The notes below the pieces were generated by a model that did not search any database, had not been told where the DNA came from, and saw only the letters and a program-made list of their open reading frames with translations. Position numbers and translations under genes: made by a program. DNA of 64,000 bases from Rhynochetos jubatus (taxonomy: Eukaryota; Chordata; Aves; Eurypygiformes; Rhynochetidae): contig CM050666.1 of assembly GCA_027574665.1 (NCBI GenBank), positions 7,068,001 to 7,132,000 on the forward strand, read 5' to 3'. This document shows positions 1 to 14,100 of the stretch, piece after piece. Every line of letters begins with the position of its first letter. Position 1 is the stretch's first letter.

Positions 1-57
1 AAGACTGAAGGGAACATGCATTACAGCAGAATGAAGTTCAGCTGAAGAGCCACTTAC

Positions 58-3000
58 ACAAAGAACTGTGGTGAGGATCTCGGTCATCCCAACTCCCAGG
101 GAGACATAGCGGGTTTGAGCAGGGGGGATTCCAGCCTTTATAAAGACGTTGTATGCATAAAAGTAAACCTGAAAATAATAGAAATGTGTGAAGATGGTAC
201 CCATGTGGTCATGTTTACACTAGCTTCTCTCTTTTTTTCACAGAAAATAACTAATCAGGCCTTGAGAAAAGAGAAAATCTTGATTTCAGTAACTAATCCT
301 CAATGTTTTCATGAGGCTTATTTGTGCAGAGCAGATTTTATTAGCAGCTCTGTCTGGAACTCAGTAACAAATACAGCCTTTTTCTTCTTTTTCTGCTTGC
401 TTTTAGTGCTGTCTTTGTCTTACGTTACAGGTTATAAATCTATCTGACATCTTTCACATGTTTTAGTCCCTTATGTACTTTGCATTAGGAACATAGAGAA
501 ATATGGACAGAACGTACTAAGCAAATTGTTTAAATTACCTTCTATATAATTTTTAAGCCTTTTCAGTGATTTTAGTAGCCACTATTTTTCCAGTAGGAAA
601 ATAGGAGTGCTCACACTCCTAAAGCATAAGAAATTCCACTGTTAATATGCTCAATTTCTACTGGTCCTTTGTGGTATAGTTACTGTTGCACTACTGGGGC
701 TAGAAAAGGGTCTTTTAAATCTTGAAGACTTTCTGAATTTGCAAAATTAATCTGGATTTGAATCTTTATGCTTTTACTACAAGCTGGTTTTATACAATAA
801 CTACTCCAATACTCAGTACTAACTACTGAAATAGAGATATTTCCAGAGAAAAGGTGTATTGGAGAGTATGCATCAGTAACTGTCCCATATGTTACTGGAA
901 TGCTGTAACTGCCTATAACCTGAGAAAATGCAAGCTTAAAGGATTTAGAAAGAAACCCAAAGAGATAAGAGTATGGAAATGCACTGTCAGTGTACATTAC
1001 AAACGACTCAGTTTGTACGGAAATGGCTGAACAATTTTGGGCAGTGCATTCTGGAGTTCAGAGACCCAGAGGAGGTTATGCTGTTCTTGTTCTGTATTTG
1101 AGATTTTATTTTATTCCCTTGCATTCTCTTATCATAACAGGGTAATCCATAGAGATGCCCTCAGATGACACTTGCCAGAACACAGTTCTCAGCTCATCCC
1201 AGGTCCCAGACTTCTGTGGGAAAAGATTATAATAAACAGTAACAACAGATCCCCTCCTTACAGCCCCTGTTGCAGTCAGCATTTTTCTACTCGTTGTAGT
1301 GCTTACTGTAAGCAAACTAGAAAGCAGAGAAAAGTAGTAGCACACATACCACATTGACGCCAATTAACTGCATGCATGAGGAGACAAGGAAGAGAGTGAT
1401 GAGCTGCCAACGGACAGCTCTGTCACGAAAAAGATCACAAACACTCTTAGCCTTCTCCCCACGGATGGCTTCTTGCTCTGCCATCATGTCATCTATTTCG
1501 GCCTTGTGGTCACCGTCACCCCAGAGCTGCTTCACAGCTGCAAGGAGAGGGAGAGAGAAGCTCACTCCTAGTCCAAGCTCACCAGCACAGATGTGTTTTC
1601 AGAGGATTACTTCCTGCCTTGCAGCGTGTCTTATTTGAGCTTCAGGCTCTTTGCTTGTGTGAACTTCCTAGAGATCTGGGTTCAGATTAGACACAGGTCC
1701 ACTTCATTGCTATCTATTTCACCCATAAGTCTCAATCACAACTTCACCTTTGGCCAATCGCCGCTGACCGTGTTTCAATGTGAATCATGCCCAAATTCTT
1801 ACCAATCCTTCCCTGAATATCCTCCTGATGAAGGTGCAGTTCTAGTGCACACATCAAAACACAGACAAGGGAAAATTACTCCTACATTACAAAGTAAGTC
1901 TATATCCAAAGAATTCTCTCTTTCAGTAGTGAAAACCCCACAACGGTGATTTCTCTGCATATGTTAGTAAGTTGCTGTTTGGGTTACTGAAGAACTGGAA
2001 TGCTTACAGATACCACACGACAGTAAAGAGCATCCCTTTCTTATATAATGCCAGAAGGTACCATATCCATACCCTGACTGCTCAGGGCAGAATCTGTATT
2101 GATGGGAATACAAGCTCTGTGTGACCATGTTGCTCAGAGGATCCTGGCAGAGGGTAAGGGGAACACTAGTGCCAGGACATGTCTAATGCCAAACCAGAGG
2201 AGGCTGTCTTTCATTAAAGCTGAAGGTGGTTTCAGAGCTAAAAGTCCAAGAGTCTTTCTCCCAACTGTGCCTCTCTACCAGGCTCATGTGGGGCTTTACT
2301 GTGTTTTCCACTTGTTGCTAAAGTGAATGCTTTGTGGCCCATTTCCTTACCTTTGATGCACCCCTCCTTGTCCTTTTTGTCAATGAGCAGGTAGCGGGGA
2401 GAGTCTGGGAAGAAGGGGAGGGTGAGAAGTTGAATAAGGGCGGGAAGCGCGTTGGTTGCCATGAGAATAGGCCAGAGAGCATCTACTCCAAGAACTTCTC
2501 TGAAACGAAACCAGCAGAGGGAGAGGAACTGAGCAATCTCGTGTGTTGGCCATGTGGGCACACACACACAGGGTGGTCCCTCAGCCCTTCCACATGTGCG
2601 CTGGCAGCTCCCACACAGGAATCTCCAGCATTTCTCAGCCCAGAAAAATTAAAATCTCAATGGCAGGTGGAGGGCAGAGCAGAGTGCTGTTGCCTCCAGC
2701 ACATGAATTACCCAGGGTTGCCATCTGTGGCTCAGTGGTGAGTGCAGCAAGGCTAACTGCTTGCTGCTGCAACAGCTGAAGGCCCACAGGGACGAACAGT
2801 GCCCTGGCACAAGTGCTGCAGAGGGAACCCACAGTAGCTGATCCCTGTTCCTGATACAGTGTGTCTTTAAGTTGCAGTGAAGACAGGATCCACCAGGATA
2901 TCAGACAGGATATCAGCCTGGTACTGACTGTCCCTAAAAGCAGCCACTGAGTTTCCTGGAGCTTTGTGACCACTGTGGCCAGAATGACGCTGCTTGGGAA

Positions 3001-6000
3001 TGGGGTGGTCCATCTTTGGCACAGAACAGACAGAAGGAGCCCGAGAGGGAATGAATCTACCGTAGGTTTCTGGGTTTGTGTGTGCGTTTGGTGGGTGGGT
3101 GTGCTATTTTCTGTGTGTTCTCAAGAAAGTTTGGATGGATCTGATATTCCCTGGTCCTTCTAAAAGCATAAGAAGTAAAGGACAGTTCTTACAAAAGATG
3201 GAATTCTTTCAAACCCATTGAAATCTGCTACAGGATTTTTGACCTGTCTTTGCTAGGAAGCAGCATCATTCCTCAGGATTAAATAACTTGTATGATTTCT
3301 GTTTCCAATTCACTTAAGTCAGGAATTTGGGCTGAGCTAATTCAGTCTGGCTACCTAGGGTACCCTGAAAACACATTTAAAAATAGTTGCTGATTTGCCT
3401 ATCCATAGGCTTGCATTGACATATGCACAAATTATAATAACAGAATTAATTCAATAGGTCTCGGATCCACTCACCTGAGACCCAGAGCAAATCCGACAAA
3501 CTTTCCAACGGCTATGGCAGTAGAAGCTGTTATGGTGATGAGCCCGCGGAGCTGCCGTGGGGCACATTCCCCAGCATACATGAGGTGGATATTCAGAACT
3601 AAACCTGCAGTGAGAAATGACTGTTAGGGCAATTCAAACTCCCATAGGTCTGGTGTTTTGGAAGGGACCATTAAAGGCAAAGCATACAGGGTTAGGCTCT
3701 GAGATACCTTTTTAACCGTGCTGGGTATGTGTCTGCCTGACGTGAAATATGTTCCCAGTATCGTGGCCTTGTGTCTTTGCCAAATATTTCACTAAGCAAG
3801 TATGTTCCCCTGGGAAATCTGTTCTTCAGCAGGCTGGCCTTCTCTTGCAGTGTTTCCTACAGCCACATATACAGGATTGCTGTTGCTCCCTTTAATCTCA
3901 GGTTGTATATTTTAGTGTCTACTGAGGAAGCTATGTGCTTTATTGTGTGCCTGAAACCAACAAGTTAACAAATGCCACATATTCCATTTTCTCAGGGTTT
4001 GGTTTTTTTGGTTGTTTTTTTTTTGGGGGGGGGGGGTTTGGGGTTTTTTTTTTTTTTTTTGCTTATTAGTATTATCTTTATCCAAGTGCTCAGGGTTTGA
4101 AAACACTGGCAGAATGTAACCCAAGGCATCTGGAAATTAGAACTGGCCAGCTTGAAAACCATTCCCTTGTCTGTAATACGGCAGGCAGTATCAGCCACAC
4201 CAAGCAGCATCAGAAACAATAGTCAGCTTTCTATTGAGTGAGCATGCTCCCCTGAAATATTGCCTGTTTTGGCTTTTTTGCAAGTCAGCAGTACCTTCTT
4301 TATGGATTGGATGGAAAGGTATAAGGATGAGAAACGGAGATGCCACACATGATTTCATATTTAGTCAAAAATGCATTCAGCAACCAGGCCCTCTGCAGAC
4401 TTTAGTAAAAATCTGTGATCCATATACTCAGTCTGGTAAATCCTTGTGACCCTCAGTCACTGCTCTCCCAACTATTTAATACCATAGGTAGGAATGGTAA
4501 TTTACCTCCACACACTCCAGAAAATAATCTTCCAGTGATGATCATCTCAAAGGATCCACACAGCTGGCTGAGTCCCATCAGAGTTGCACTCAGCAGAGCA
4601 GGGACATTGGCGAACAGCATGGCCTTCTTCCTGGAATTTATTTAAATTAATCTGATCATAAATATTGCCCATGTCTCGTTCACAGCCTGACAGAAGTGGC
4701 ATTGAATTGTATAGTGGTTAAAGACTGTGCCAGCTTCGGAGAACAGCTGCAGTAAAGTAAATGGGAAGTGGGAATGGGAAACCTTTGCCATGGACTGATA
4801 CACTAGCTGAAGCTTCTGCTGCCTCTAGTGGAGCCAACATCTACACTCAAGAACAAGCTTTGTGAGCAGCTGTCTGTGAAATTCACTTTAAAACACACAC
4901 ACTCCTTGTGATTTCTGTGGACTGCATTTGCTTTGGAATTTATAAGAGACAGGGTATGATTCTCTTTGTGGTCCTCGGCAGATTTTGCTATTCTGTTCCT
5001 TCACTGAACTGATGCTTCGTCTGAAGCAACCCTGGGCTGCTCACAGTGCCACTTTACAAGCAGTCTCCTAACACCGTTGCTTATTTTTGCAGTTGTGGGT
5101 GCAAACAGAAAGACTGATGTAATGATTATTCCTACCTTCCAAATCTAACAGTCATATATCCAGCAGACAAGGATCCCAGAAGCCCACCAATGCTATAAAT
5201 GGACACAATAAAGGACCACATCAAAGTAAGCATCTCTTCACTGAGAGACGAGCCGTATCTCTTCAACCAGGTCTCACCGATGAAACTTTTGATGTACTTT
5301 AAAAGAAAAACAGAAACCAATGGACTCAGTCAGCATATTTTTGCATAATTGCACCTCTTATTTACTTCTCTTACCTACTTACTGGTCTTTTTGGTGCATT
5401 TCTATTGACACCTTGGTTGAAATCTTAGCCCCACTGAAATCAAAGGGAATTTTGCCAGTGCTATCCCTGGAGTTAATGTTTTAGTAACAAGGTGTAATCA
5501 GTAAATCAATGAATAAACATATCAAGATTAAATATCAACAGTGAGTGCCACTAAGAGGGTGGCATGTTGGTCTATTGTTTATGTGCTAAACCCTGATTGT
5601 TTTGCTACCTGATCTTCCCCGCCATTCCCGCTAGTCTGTCTCTCTTGTCTACCTGCTGTATCCTATCTGATGACTAGGGTGAAATCCAGGTTTGACTTCA
5701 ACTGACTTCAGTGTGATCAGGATTTGTTCCTCAATGTGACCCATTCTGGAGTGTCTCTGACCTACTGTTCGTAACCTCCATGATACCCTCATTCTTGATG
5801 CGGGTTCCCAATGTGGTGACAGTATGAACTCAGTGTCCTCAGCACCATTCAGGATGACCAACACCTCTCCTGATTTTCCTTTTCCAGCTGCAGGTATCAG
5901 TGCTGAACTCAGTTCTACAGCTACATCCCTTCCCTGTCCAGTTGCACCTTACAGTCACTTAGACTCAGTGTGTGTAGCCAAGGACATGGTTCAAAGGACT

Positions 6001-6394
6001 TCCAGAGCACGAGGAAGAGAGGAATGTCCTGTAAGCAATCCAACTCAGTATGAAGAAAAGGGATGAGTTTATAGACATCACTCAGCCTCCCTTTCCCTGT
6101 TCTGTCACACCAGGCAGAAGTTAAAATCCAGTGAAACACAAGAGCAATAGCAGTACTCTCACAACCAAGAAACCACATTAAGTCTAGTTTTGAGAGCAGA
6201 AGTGAAAAAGTTGGTGAATGCAAACAGAGGCCGGAATGCATAAGAACATTGAAATCCATGGTGGAGGCTCAATTTTATGAGCTGCTCATGCTTACCTCAG
6301 CAGGAGAATTGATAATGGAGACCTGCAACCCATACTGGAAACCTCCACCAATGCCCAGGACAAAAGCCAGGAGGAAGAGATTGTAGCTCATTTT
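58..6394 (-). CDS. SLC2A11B: SLC2A11-like class II glucose transporter (probable SLC2A11B), partial, exons 2-8
   Basis: Facilitative hexose-transporter family (major facilitator, class II GLUT), a plasma- or organelle-membrane carrier. Seven coding exons read on the minus strand, all with AG/GT borders: 6296-6394, 5136-5296, 4506-4630, 3475-3604, 2351-2499, 1350-1537, 58-168 (99, 161, 125, 130, 149, 188, 111 nt; 321 codons in one open frame). Visible GLUT motifs: GGGFQYG in helix 1, GRKK after helix 2, GECAPRQLRG in loop 4-5, PDSPRYLLI after helix 6 (usual PESPR with D for E), and MQLIGVNVVYFY in helix 7. Exon 2 opens AAA-ATG, so translation may start there or in an unseen short exon 1; an ATG-ACC followed by GTGAGT at 8515-8526 is one weak possibility. 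Helices 8-12 lie beyond the left edge. Tandem in the same orientation with SLC2A11. The SLC2A11B name rests on family knowledge and position; SLC2A11-like is the safe call. In birds and fish SLC2A11B-type genes have been tied to yellow pteridine pigment cells. Confidence 0.88.
4015..4060. repeat. T/G homopolymer tract in an intron
   Basis: T10, then G12, TTT, GGGG and T17 on the plus strand, lying in the intron between the 125-nt and 130-nt exons of the left-hand transporter gene. A simple-sequence run, prone to length variation and assembly error. Confidence 0.9.
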
Positions 6395-9300
6395 CTGTCA
6401 GGAAATAAAAGCAGCAAACAAAGCTGGTATGGCTATTCAGACATGCCCCAGCTGTCCTGGTTTACATCCAGGAACTCTAACAGCTTGAGCAACGTCACAC
6501 ACCTGCCTCCTCTGAGACCAAGGAGCCAGCGCAGAGTGCAATAGTAGACCACATCACAGGACAGTGAGAAATCTGAGGAGAGACAAAGCTCATAGCTGTC
6601 TCCCAGAACCCAGTTACACACTTCAGTGCTTCTGTCTTCAGCTTTGGCTGTCTTAGTCTTCACTGTCATAGGGTAGCTAGTTGCGGGAGCATGGTGCAAT
6701 GTGCAAGAACTATGTGCATGATTAAAATCTATTTGTCCTTCCTCCTCCTTTCCTGTTGTTACCTCACCTAATTTTGCTCAGTGACTTGGCCAAGACTAGA
6801 TAAACATTTGGGGATTGAAGGGCATTCCTTGTTTCATAGTTTATTTGCCCCTTCTTAGAAGTGTATCTGATAGGAGGCTTAAGAATGCCCCTAGTGATAT
6901 ATGCACACCCCATCCCTCCCACTCCCACTCCCACTGCTCTCTGTTACTGGATGTCCTAGTGATATTCTCGCCAGCAGCGACGGCATGATGCTGCACTTCC
7001 AACTCTAGAGCAGATCATATTCAAAGGCAACACTGAACAATGACTGCCAGACATTTGCAAGCTGATTTCTAATCAGATGAATGACACTGCTTGAGTGGAC
7101 ATCAAATTTATCCATGTCGCAACAAAGGAGTCAGAACTGAATAAAAGTGGTATTTGGCACATTCATATATTAAATGACAACAATCTCCTCTTTGTCAAAG
7201 CACGAGGAAGACACGAGATTCACAGTCTCTACTGCTAGACATTCCTACTGTCCTTCGTGCTGCAAAAAATGCCACACATCAGCATGAAGCTCCCCAGCAG
7301 CAAGAAAATCAGTAAGACCTATTCTGAGTGCAAATTTTTATCTATCATCTCAACTGCAGCAAATCCCTTAGTCCATCCCCATTCTGTACCATAACACCAC
7401 CGCTTGATTTTTCTGTTGCATCTCTTGGGTGACTTTTCCAGTCTAATAGATTTTAAATTCAGGAAGATTTTTGTAACTTAAGAGTCATCCTAAATTTGCT
7501 TTTTAAAAACATTTTTGTTTATCTTTTCTGGGTGTCTGTTCCTATGCTTCCTTGACTGGAAAGGATTGGTTTCCATCCTTTGGTGTTTGCACCTTTTAGA
7601 TACTTCGTTATTCATAACTCTTTTATTGTGGAGGACTTCTTCAGTCTTCCAGCCCTCTTCCATCTATAAATCATGTAGCTTCTTTTTGTTACTGTGCTCT
7701 GAACTCCCTTGGTTTATCTCCCCCTATTATGTATCAGACATTAAATATAAATGTGCTCTTAAATTCAGTTTTCTTTGCTTTTTAAACAGTTCCTTGCAGG
7801 ATATTTGATATCTTTCAGATATGACCTCATAGTATTATTTTAACCACATCTGATTCAAAATCATTTTTCTTTCTGTACTTAATTTATGCAACAGGTCTTT
7901 TAGAATAGCAGAAAGGAAAAAAATATGTACTGCAAAAATTCTATTTGGGGAAAAAAAAGATAAACATATACCAACTTGCATGCAAAGGTAGTCATCTCCG
8001 CTTGCGGACTAGGTCTTTCCTGATGCTTTCTTTGGTTTCTTTGGAAAAAGTCACTCTATATATAGAGAAAGAGGAGCCTGAGATAATATTTCAACATGTC
8101 ATTTTATTCTTTCTCAGGGTTTACACACCACTTGGTTTGTCATTAAGTTCTTGCTATTTGGTTTGTCATTATTGTGTTGGTTACTGATGAAACTGTGGAT
8201 GGTTTTGGCGAGCTGTGCATTCATACCAGGTCACTAGGGAAGGGAAACTCCAGCAGGAGCTGACAGGCAAGAAGAGCTGCAGGAGATGAGTAAAGGACAA
8301 CAAAAAGGCAGTGATGGAAGCCAAAGTCCAGGGACTGGCGCAAACTAGAGTGGACTGGCTTGGACTCCCCAAGTCTTAGGTTGGGTAATCAGTGATCACG
8401 TTTAAAGGAAAAGTTCCTGACTGCTACTTTGGGCCTCAGAACAGCAAAGCCTTCTGAAGCCTGCTACGCCTGTGCATCCAACTCTCAAATTACGAGACCA
8501 GTTGACATTTTAAGACTCACGGTCATTGTCTGAAAGTTTAAGTCTGTGTCCCTATATTATATGGTAGATACTAGGGAAGTTGAATTTCAGTTTTAAATCC
8601 TGACTGTAAAATAAATAAATTACATCTTTACTTTTATCCATAATTCTCAAAGGGCTTCTTTATCTAGCATTCTCCAAGATGGTTCTGTTAGTAGGCTTTT
8701 ACAAGTTCATCAAACAGCTTAGGGGGAAATTTCTTCTCCTGGTGAGCGGCTGCACTTGGCTGTTCCCCAGGCTACGATGCTGCATGTCTTCATGTCTTCG
8801 GTGTCTGGGAGAATCCCAACCCCAGCTGGGTTGGAAGTGAGAGGTGAGTTGTGTAGGAGCGCTGTGTGAGGACAGCAGCAGTAACTATTTTTCTCTGGTG
8901 TTGATGGTTACTAATCAGTCCAGCAGTGCATGGTGATTTGACTTGTAAACAATAGTATGAACTATGAGTCTCTGAGGATCACTTTTCAAGATGCAAAAAT
9001 ACACCTAATGCTTCACATGATAAGAAAATTGACCTGAACAAGTGTCATATATTTTTTCAGTTGAAGGTGTTTTAATTCAGTAACAATTAACCAACTTGTT
9101 AAATGCTTTAATTAAAATGTAACCAATTAGATCAATTAAAATGTAACCACTGTTTGTTTTTGCTTAATCGGTCTAAAGACATCTGATTTCAGGCCATAGT
9201 CAGAAAAAATGCTGGAAGTTGGCATTAGTGTTTTCTGACACATGTATTTGCAGACTGGTGCTGAAACTCGGGAAATCAAGTAAATGTGTATCATTTCTGA

Positions 9301-11164
9301 GCAGGCGTGTTTCATGCTGCATCCTTCCATGGCTCTGGGAAAAGCACAATCATGCTGATTCATGATGACCAAGACGGGGACCTCTGGACATTGGAGGACT
9401 TCTGGTTTTAACCAATTCTTCTCTGACCTGTACGTCCCAGCAGTGTGTGCAGGCCCCTCCCTCTGCCCAGGCAGTCTCTTCAGTCCATCCTCTGCTTCCT
9501 AGCCTGCATCATCTCTACTGCCTTGTCGGCTTGCTTCACTTCTGTCTCCTCTCCTTTCTCTGATCCTTACCAAAGGAGTGACAGAATGTTTTTATACCAT
9601 CTTGATGGTACCAGCACATTTTACTTTGAATGTGTTTTACTATTTCCATCTGCCCCTCATTGCTCTCTCCAAACTATAGAAATGGAAAGTATCTCTGCAG
9701 TTCCCAACTCCACGGAGTCCTGCTCTTGACTGTCTCGTCTCAAAATCCTGTGTATTTCAAAACCTCACTGTTGTCCAAGAGCACAGACACCTGCTCTTGC
9801 CCATGTCTGTATCCGAAAGACTTCTGAAATGGCAGCAACCTCAAACGAATAAAAGTTCAGTTGTATTCTTCCTGTGTTATAAACCTCAGATAATGAAAGA
9901 TAGTTCTTGCACAGACTCCTCTTCTGAGAAATAGATCTGCTGCTCCACTCATGCCCAGCATGACAGTATTACACTCAAGAAAGGTTTACAGTCTTGTCAC
10001 ACAAAAATGCTGCATTTTTAAAAAAATACACTTAAAAATATACTGAAAGGAACTTCAACTACTTATTTTGAAAATGTGTTTTTCTTGCTGCAACCGTCAT
10101 CAGTGCTGAGACTTTCATACAAACGAAGCCAAAAGAAAAGAGGTGGCTTGATTATGATTTTGCGACGAAAGTGGAAGAAACTTCACCAGCCAACCCAATG
10201 CCTGTGAAAGGCAATATTAAATGAAGAGTTACACTGTTCTGTACCAGGTCCGCTGAAAAGAATCAGTACCACATCTGGGTCTTTACCAATATGCTCTATG
10301 GAGACAACAAGAACATGCAGAGAATGTTCTGCTGTGATTTAAATCGCCACATCCGAAATAAGCTGCTGCTGTAAGAACTCCTCGTCACATGTTGACCTTA
10401 GCAGAGCGCAGGTGGAAAACCCTAGAGATGCGCCAGCAGTGTCCATGGCAGCAGTGCAAATGACTAGAGAACTATTTCTGCTTTACAGCACAGGACTGGA
10501 AGACAACAAACAAGGCATGAAGAAAACCAGTCCAATAAATAGTCTGCTAAACAATGCCCAAAAGTCAGTTGTATAATAAGCCACTTAACAAGTACTAGAA
10601 GCTTTCTTCCTAATCCATCTGTCACATGTTCTTTATAGCTGAAAATAATTAACTGCTCACTATTGCTCAACAAATAGGGGTTTATCTGAAATCACTTAAT
10701 AACAGAAACAACGGGAGCACCAAGACAAGGTACTGAGAATTTCATCTGGTGTCTGAAAACAGAACTTAATCGTATTAATTTCTGTGTTAGAGAGCCCAGA
10801 TTCGGAGGCAAGGAAAGAAAGGCTTCGGAGATGCAAGTTACTGTTTGGGTGGAGGAGAAATACAGAAGGAATTCAGACGAAATTTGCTAAAGCATCGCAG
10901 GGTGGTGTTTGATGATGAAAGAATAAGACATCATTCTGTCACTCTCCAGTATGGATTCTGTGATATGTATGTGTTAGCACTAAAAACTCAAAACAGATCA
11001 TTAAACTTTTGTTGGCATTTATCCGTTCAAGTATATATTTTTCAAGGTGAACTTAAGGACCTAAGAGTAATATATTGTCCCTAACCCTACATCTCTCTTT
11101 GTGTCTCTGCAAGAGAATATAGCCACTGGTGAATTTCCCCCAGAGGCCGTGCTCCTGTCTTCTG
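6395..11164. other. Intergenic: 5' side of SLC2A11B-like gene and 3' side of SLC2A11
   Basis: About 4.8 kb between the first recognised exon of the left transporter and the stop codon of SLC2A11; both genes read leftwards. It should hold the 3' UTR of SLC2A11 and the promoter and first exon of the left gene, but neither is marked clearly. No CpG island is seen. No canonical minus-strand AATAAA lies close to the SLC2A11 stop; a TATAAA variant lies near 10631-10640 and an AATAAA (plus-strand TTTATT) near 8100. The part around 7450-8180 is AT-rich. No protein with recognisable features was found on either strand. Confidence 0.6.
9110..9149. repeat. Short direct repeat, 16 bp twice
   Basis: The 16-mer AATTAAAATGTAACCA occurs at 9110-9125 and again at 9134-9149 with 8 bp between. 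A small local duplication in AT-rich intergenic DNA with no sign of a mobile element. Confidence 0.85.
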
Positions 11165-14100
11165 CTACAACATGGTGGATTTGATCTCTTCAGGGCCTTT
11201 GTAGAAAACCGCATGTGTCTGAGCTTTGAAGTTCCGTTTCTTGAACTCCTCCGAGATTTCCAGGAAGGACTTTCCCTTTGTCTCAGGAAGAAAAAACCCA
11301 ACAAAGAGTGCAGTGCAGACGCAGACCACAAGGAACGGGATGTAGCAGAAATGTGCTAGACTTTTCTGAGGAGGAGGAAAAAAAAAAGACAGTGTTGGTG
11401 ACATTCTGTACGATGACAAACAGGCCACTGATCCCTCTGGACTAACTTCACCCGGGCAGTATTTCTGTGCACCATGGTGAGGGCCTCACATGCCTGGATG
11501 CAACAGCTCCCCAGCACAGTTTGGGAGATTTGCCATAGCAAGAAGAGTCTCAAAATGTCTTTTTTCTGTCTTTCTCCCTATACATAATTGAATAGACTGG
11601 GACCCACAGTAGGAAATAAGACAGGATTGGGTATTGTGGAGTTCTGCTTCCTTTCGCTTCAGGAATCACCTTACGGAACGATGCCAGGGTCTGGCCAAGG
11701 GGAATTACATCACACCTTTAGTCTCAGCTGTTGTCAGCTGAGGACAGAGGAAGAATATCAGTCATCCATGCCCCAAATTAATCTGATTCCAGCCTCACAT
11801 AAAAAATCACTGTAGGGAACATGGAGGGTTTGGTTTAGAGGAGTTCTGAGCACTTTCCTCATAAAAGTACTTTTCATGGCAGGGCTATCTTGCTGTGTGT
11901 CCAGTCCCTCTCTTTTTTCCTGCTCACTGTCAGAGCCTCTATCTTGTAAAAAAAAAAAACACTAAAGAGCTGCAGGTCATTGCTTTGCCTTGGGAACCCA
12001 CCACAATAAATGGAAAGGCTGTTCCAACCAGAAATAGGTTGAACCAGAGCAGAGAGCCACAGATCATGTAAGCAGCTGGCCGGGACATTTGATCAAACAC
12101 CTCTGTGGGCAGAACTCCTGTTACACCAGCTGGAAAAAGAAACGGCAAGAAAGTTAGTAGTACTGTTGACATTATGTTAAAAACAAGAGAACGCATACTA
12201 ACAAGCAAACCCAACATGACGTATATGGGAACAGTAGATTATTATTCAGTAAATTATTCTCACTAGTCAACAGTGCCAGAACAAGTGGTAATAGAGATTA
12301 ACTGCTGTGGGGAAGTTTTAGGTTAAATATTAAGGACTGGCTAACTATTTAAACTCTCATGTTAGGATGAACTGCTGGGAAAGGTTTGGTAATCCACACT
12401 ATTCTCACCAGGACCCAACTGTGAGAATGGCTTATAATTAATTCAGCCCTATGGGACTGTAGGGACTGGGACAAGGAATTTCTGCAAACTCACATGGCAT
12501 GTGATGCTGGCAGCTTGGTTCTTATCTTACCTGCCTTCCTTCAAACTCACCAAAGTGAACAGAGCCCCACACACTGAGCAAACATCTGCACCCACAGATG
12601 TGTACTGCACCCACAGCCACAGAAAATAATGGATTCTGTTTAAGACAAGAATCACCTCAAGTGCCCTTGCAAGAGGGCTGCAGTGAGAAACGACGCTGAG
12701 AAGGACTGTCCCTGCGTGACACTGATTTAACAGGGGCATGCAAGCCTCCATCAAACATCTGAAAACTGCTGGCGGAAATTGCCAATTCCTTTGAGTGTGC
12801 TGTGGCTGAAGAAGGTCTGAGAGGTTCCATAAGCTGCCTGCACACATCTCCAAGCCCCTGCAGTACCCATAAGTTTCAGCCAAAATACTGAGGGAACTGA
12901 CCTGGTCCGATTCCAAAACTCAGGATATAGGCGAAAATGCAGGCCATGCTGAGGTAAGGCATCCAGCTAATCTGAGTCTACAGCCACAGAGACCAACGGA
13001 AAACCAGTGAGGGCACATACACTTATTTGCCACCACTAAACACCCCAGTTCTATAAAAGGCAAAGCCCAACTCCAGTCTATGTAAATAATTAAGTGAAGT
13101 TTGTTACCTGCTGGCTCAGAGCGACCATGAAGACAATGGCCCATCCTGCCATGAAGATATATCCCCCCAGGAGCAGCGGCCTCCGACCAGCGTAGTCTAT
13201 AATCATGTTCTGTACAAAGTAACATAGTAAATCAATATCTTTAACTTGTGTTTGTATTTCCCACCTGCTCCCTCTTCCCATTTTAATACTCTGTGCCTAG
13301 TTTGCTCTACAACTACTTTAAGGAACTTTGGCTTAAGTAACTACTTTAGCCCCCCCAAAAAAAAGAAAAGTCAAAGGAAAGAGTCTGCTGGCAGGAGGGT
13401 GTTCAGGGGAGATGAGAATGTCCCAGCTGCAGCCTAAACTGCAGCTACCCATACTGCCACAAAGCGAGGAGTTACACTTCTTAGAGATTTCAGACAGTGA
13501 TGATGATTCAGTATCTGACAAAATGCTTCTGCCTGGGCATGAGTGCTGAGAGACTGCCCAACTGCCCTGCATAAAGGGTTTCCTTGGCATGAAAGGCAAT
13601 TTAAATCCGAAATTTGTAATTAACAACCTCCTCACTGTCAACAGAGTCTGCATGTCAGCAGAGTGCATTGAGTCTCACACAAGTGACAGACGTGATCAGT
13701 TCACAGCTCCCTGTGCCGATTACAACATATGGGATTTTGTCCTGAGGAATTCCAGCCTCTTGGAACACATAAGCTGCATAAAAATACATCTGGGGAGAGA
13801 AGAGAGGAGAAAGCAGTGAAGGAAGATGTCTGAAAATATATCCCATTGTTTTTCCTGAAGGACCACGCAGAGGATGGCTAATGTGCTCTCATACGGGCTA
13901 TTTTGACAGCTTCCCTCTGAATCTTCCTGTAATGCACAGGTGTACTTTGGGAACCAAGCATCTGAAGTTTGAAGATCTCCACAGGCAGAGCAGACCGCTA
14001 TTCCTTCTCCTGTGGCAGGAATGTTAAACCCAAGAGCTTGCACCCATTTCTCACGGCAGAGTGCTGCTGCTGATAGCTGTGGCTGCCAGACTGCTTACCG

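Noticed and set aside
3640-3680. CR1-like phrase (TTTTGGAAGGGACCATTAAAG)-type string
   Set aside because: It resembles a CR1 LINE 3' region over about 20 bp only, too short to call an element.
8515-8526. ATG-ACC|GTGAGT as first exon of the left transporter
   Set aside because: Phase fits, but two codons and a donor are too little evidence; mentioned only as a possibility.
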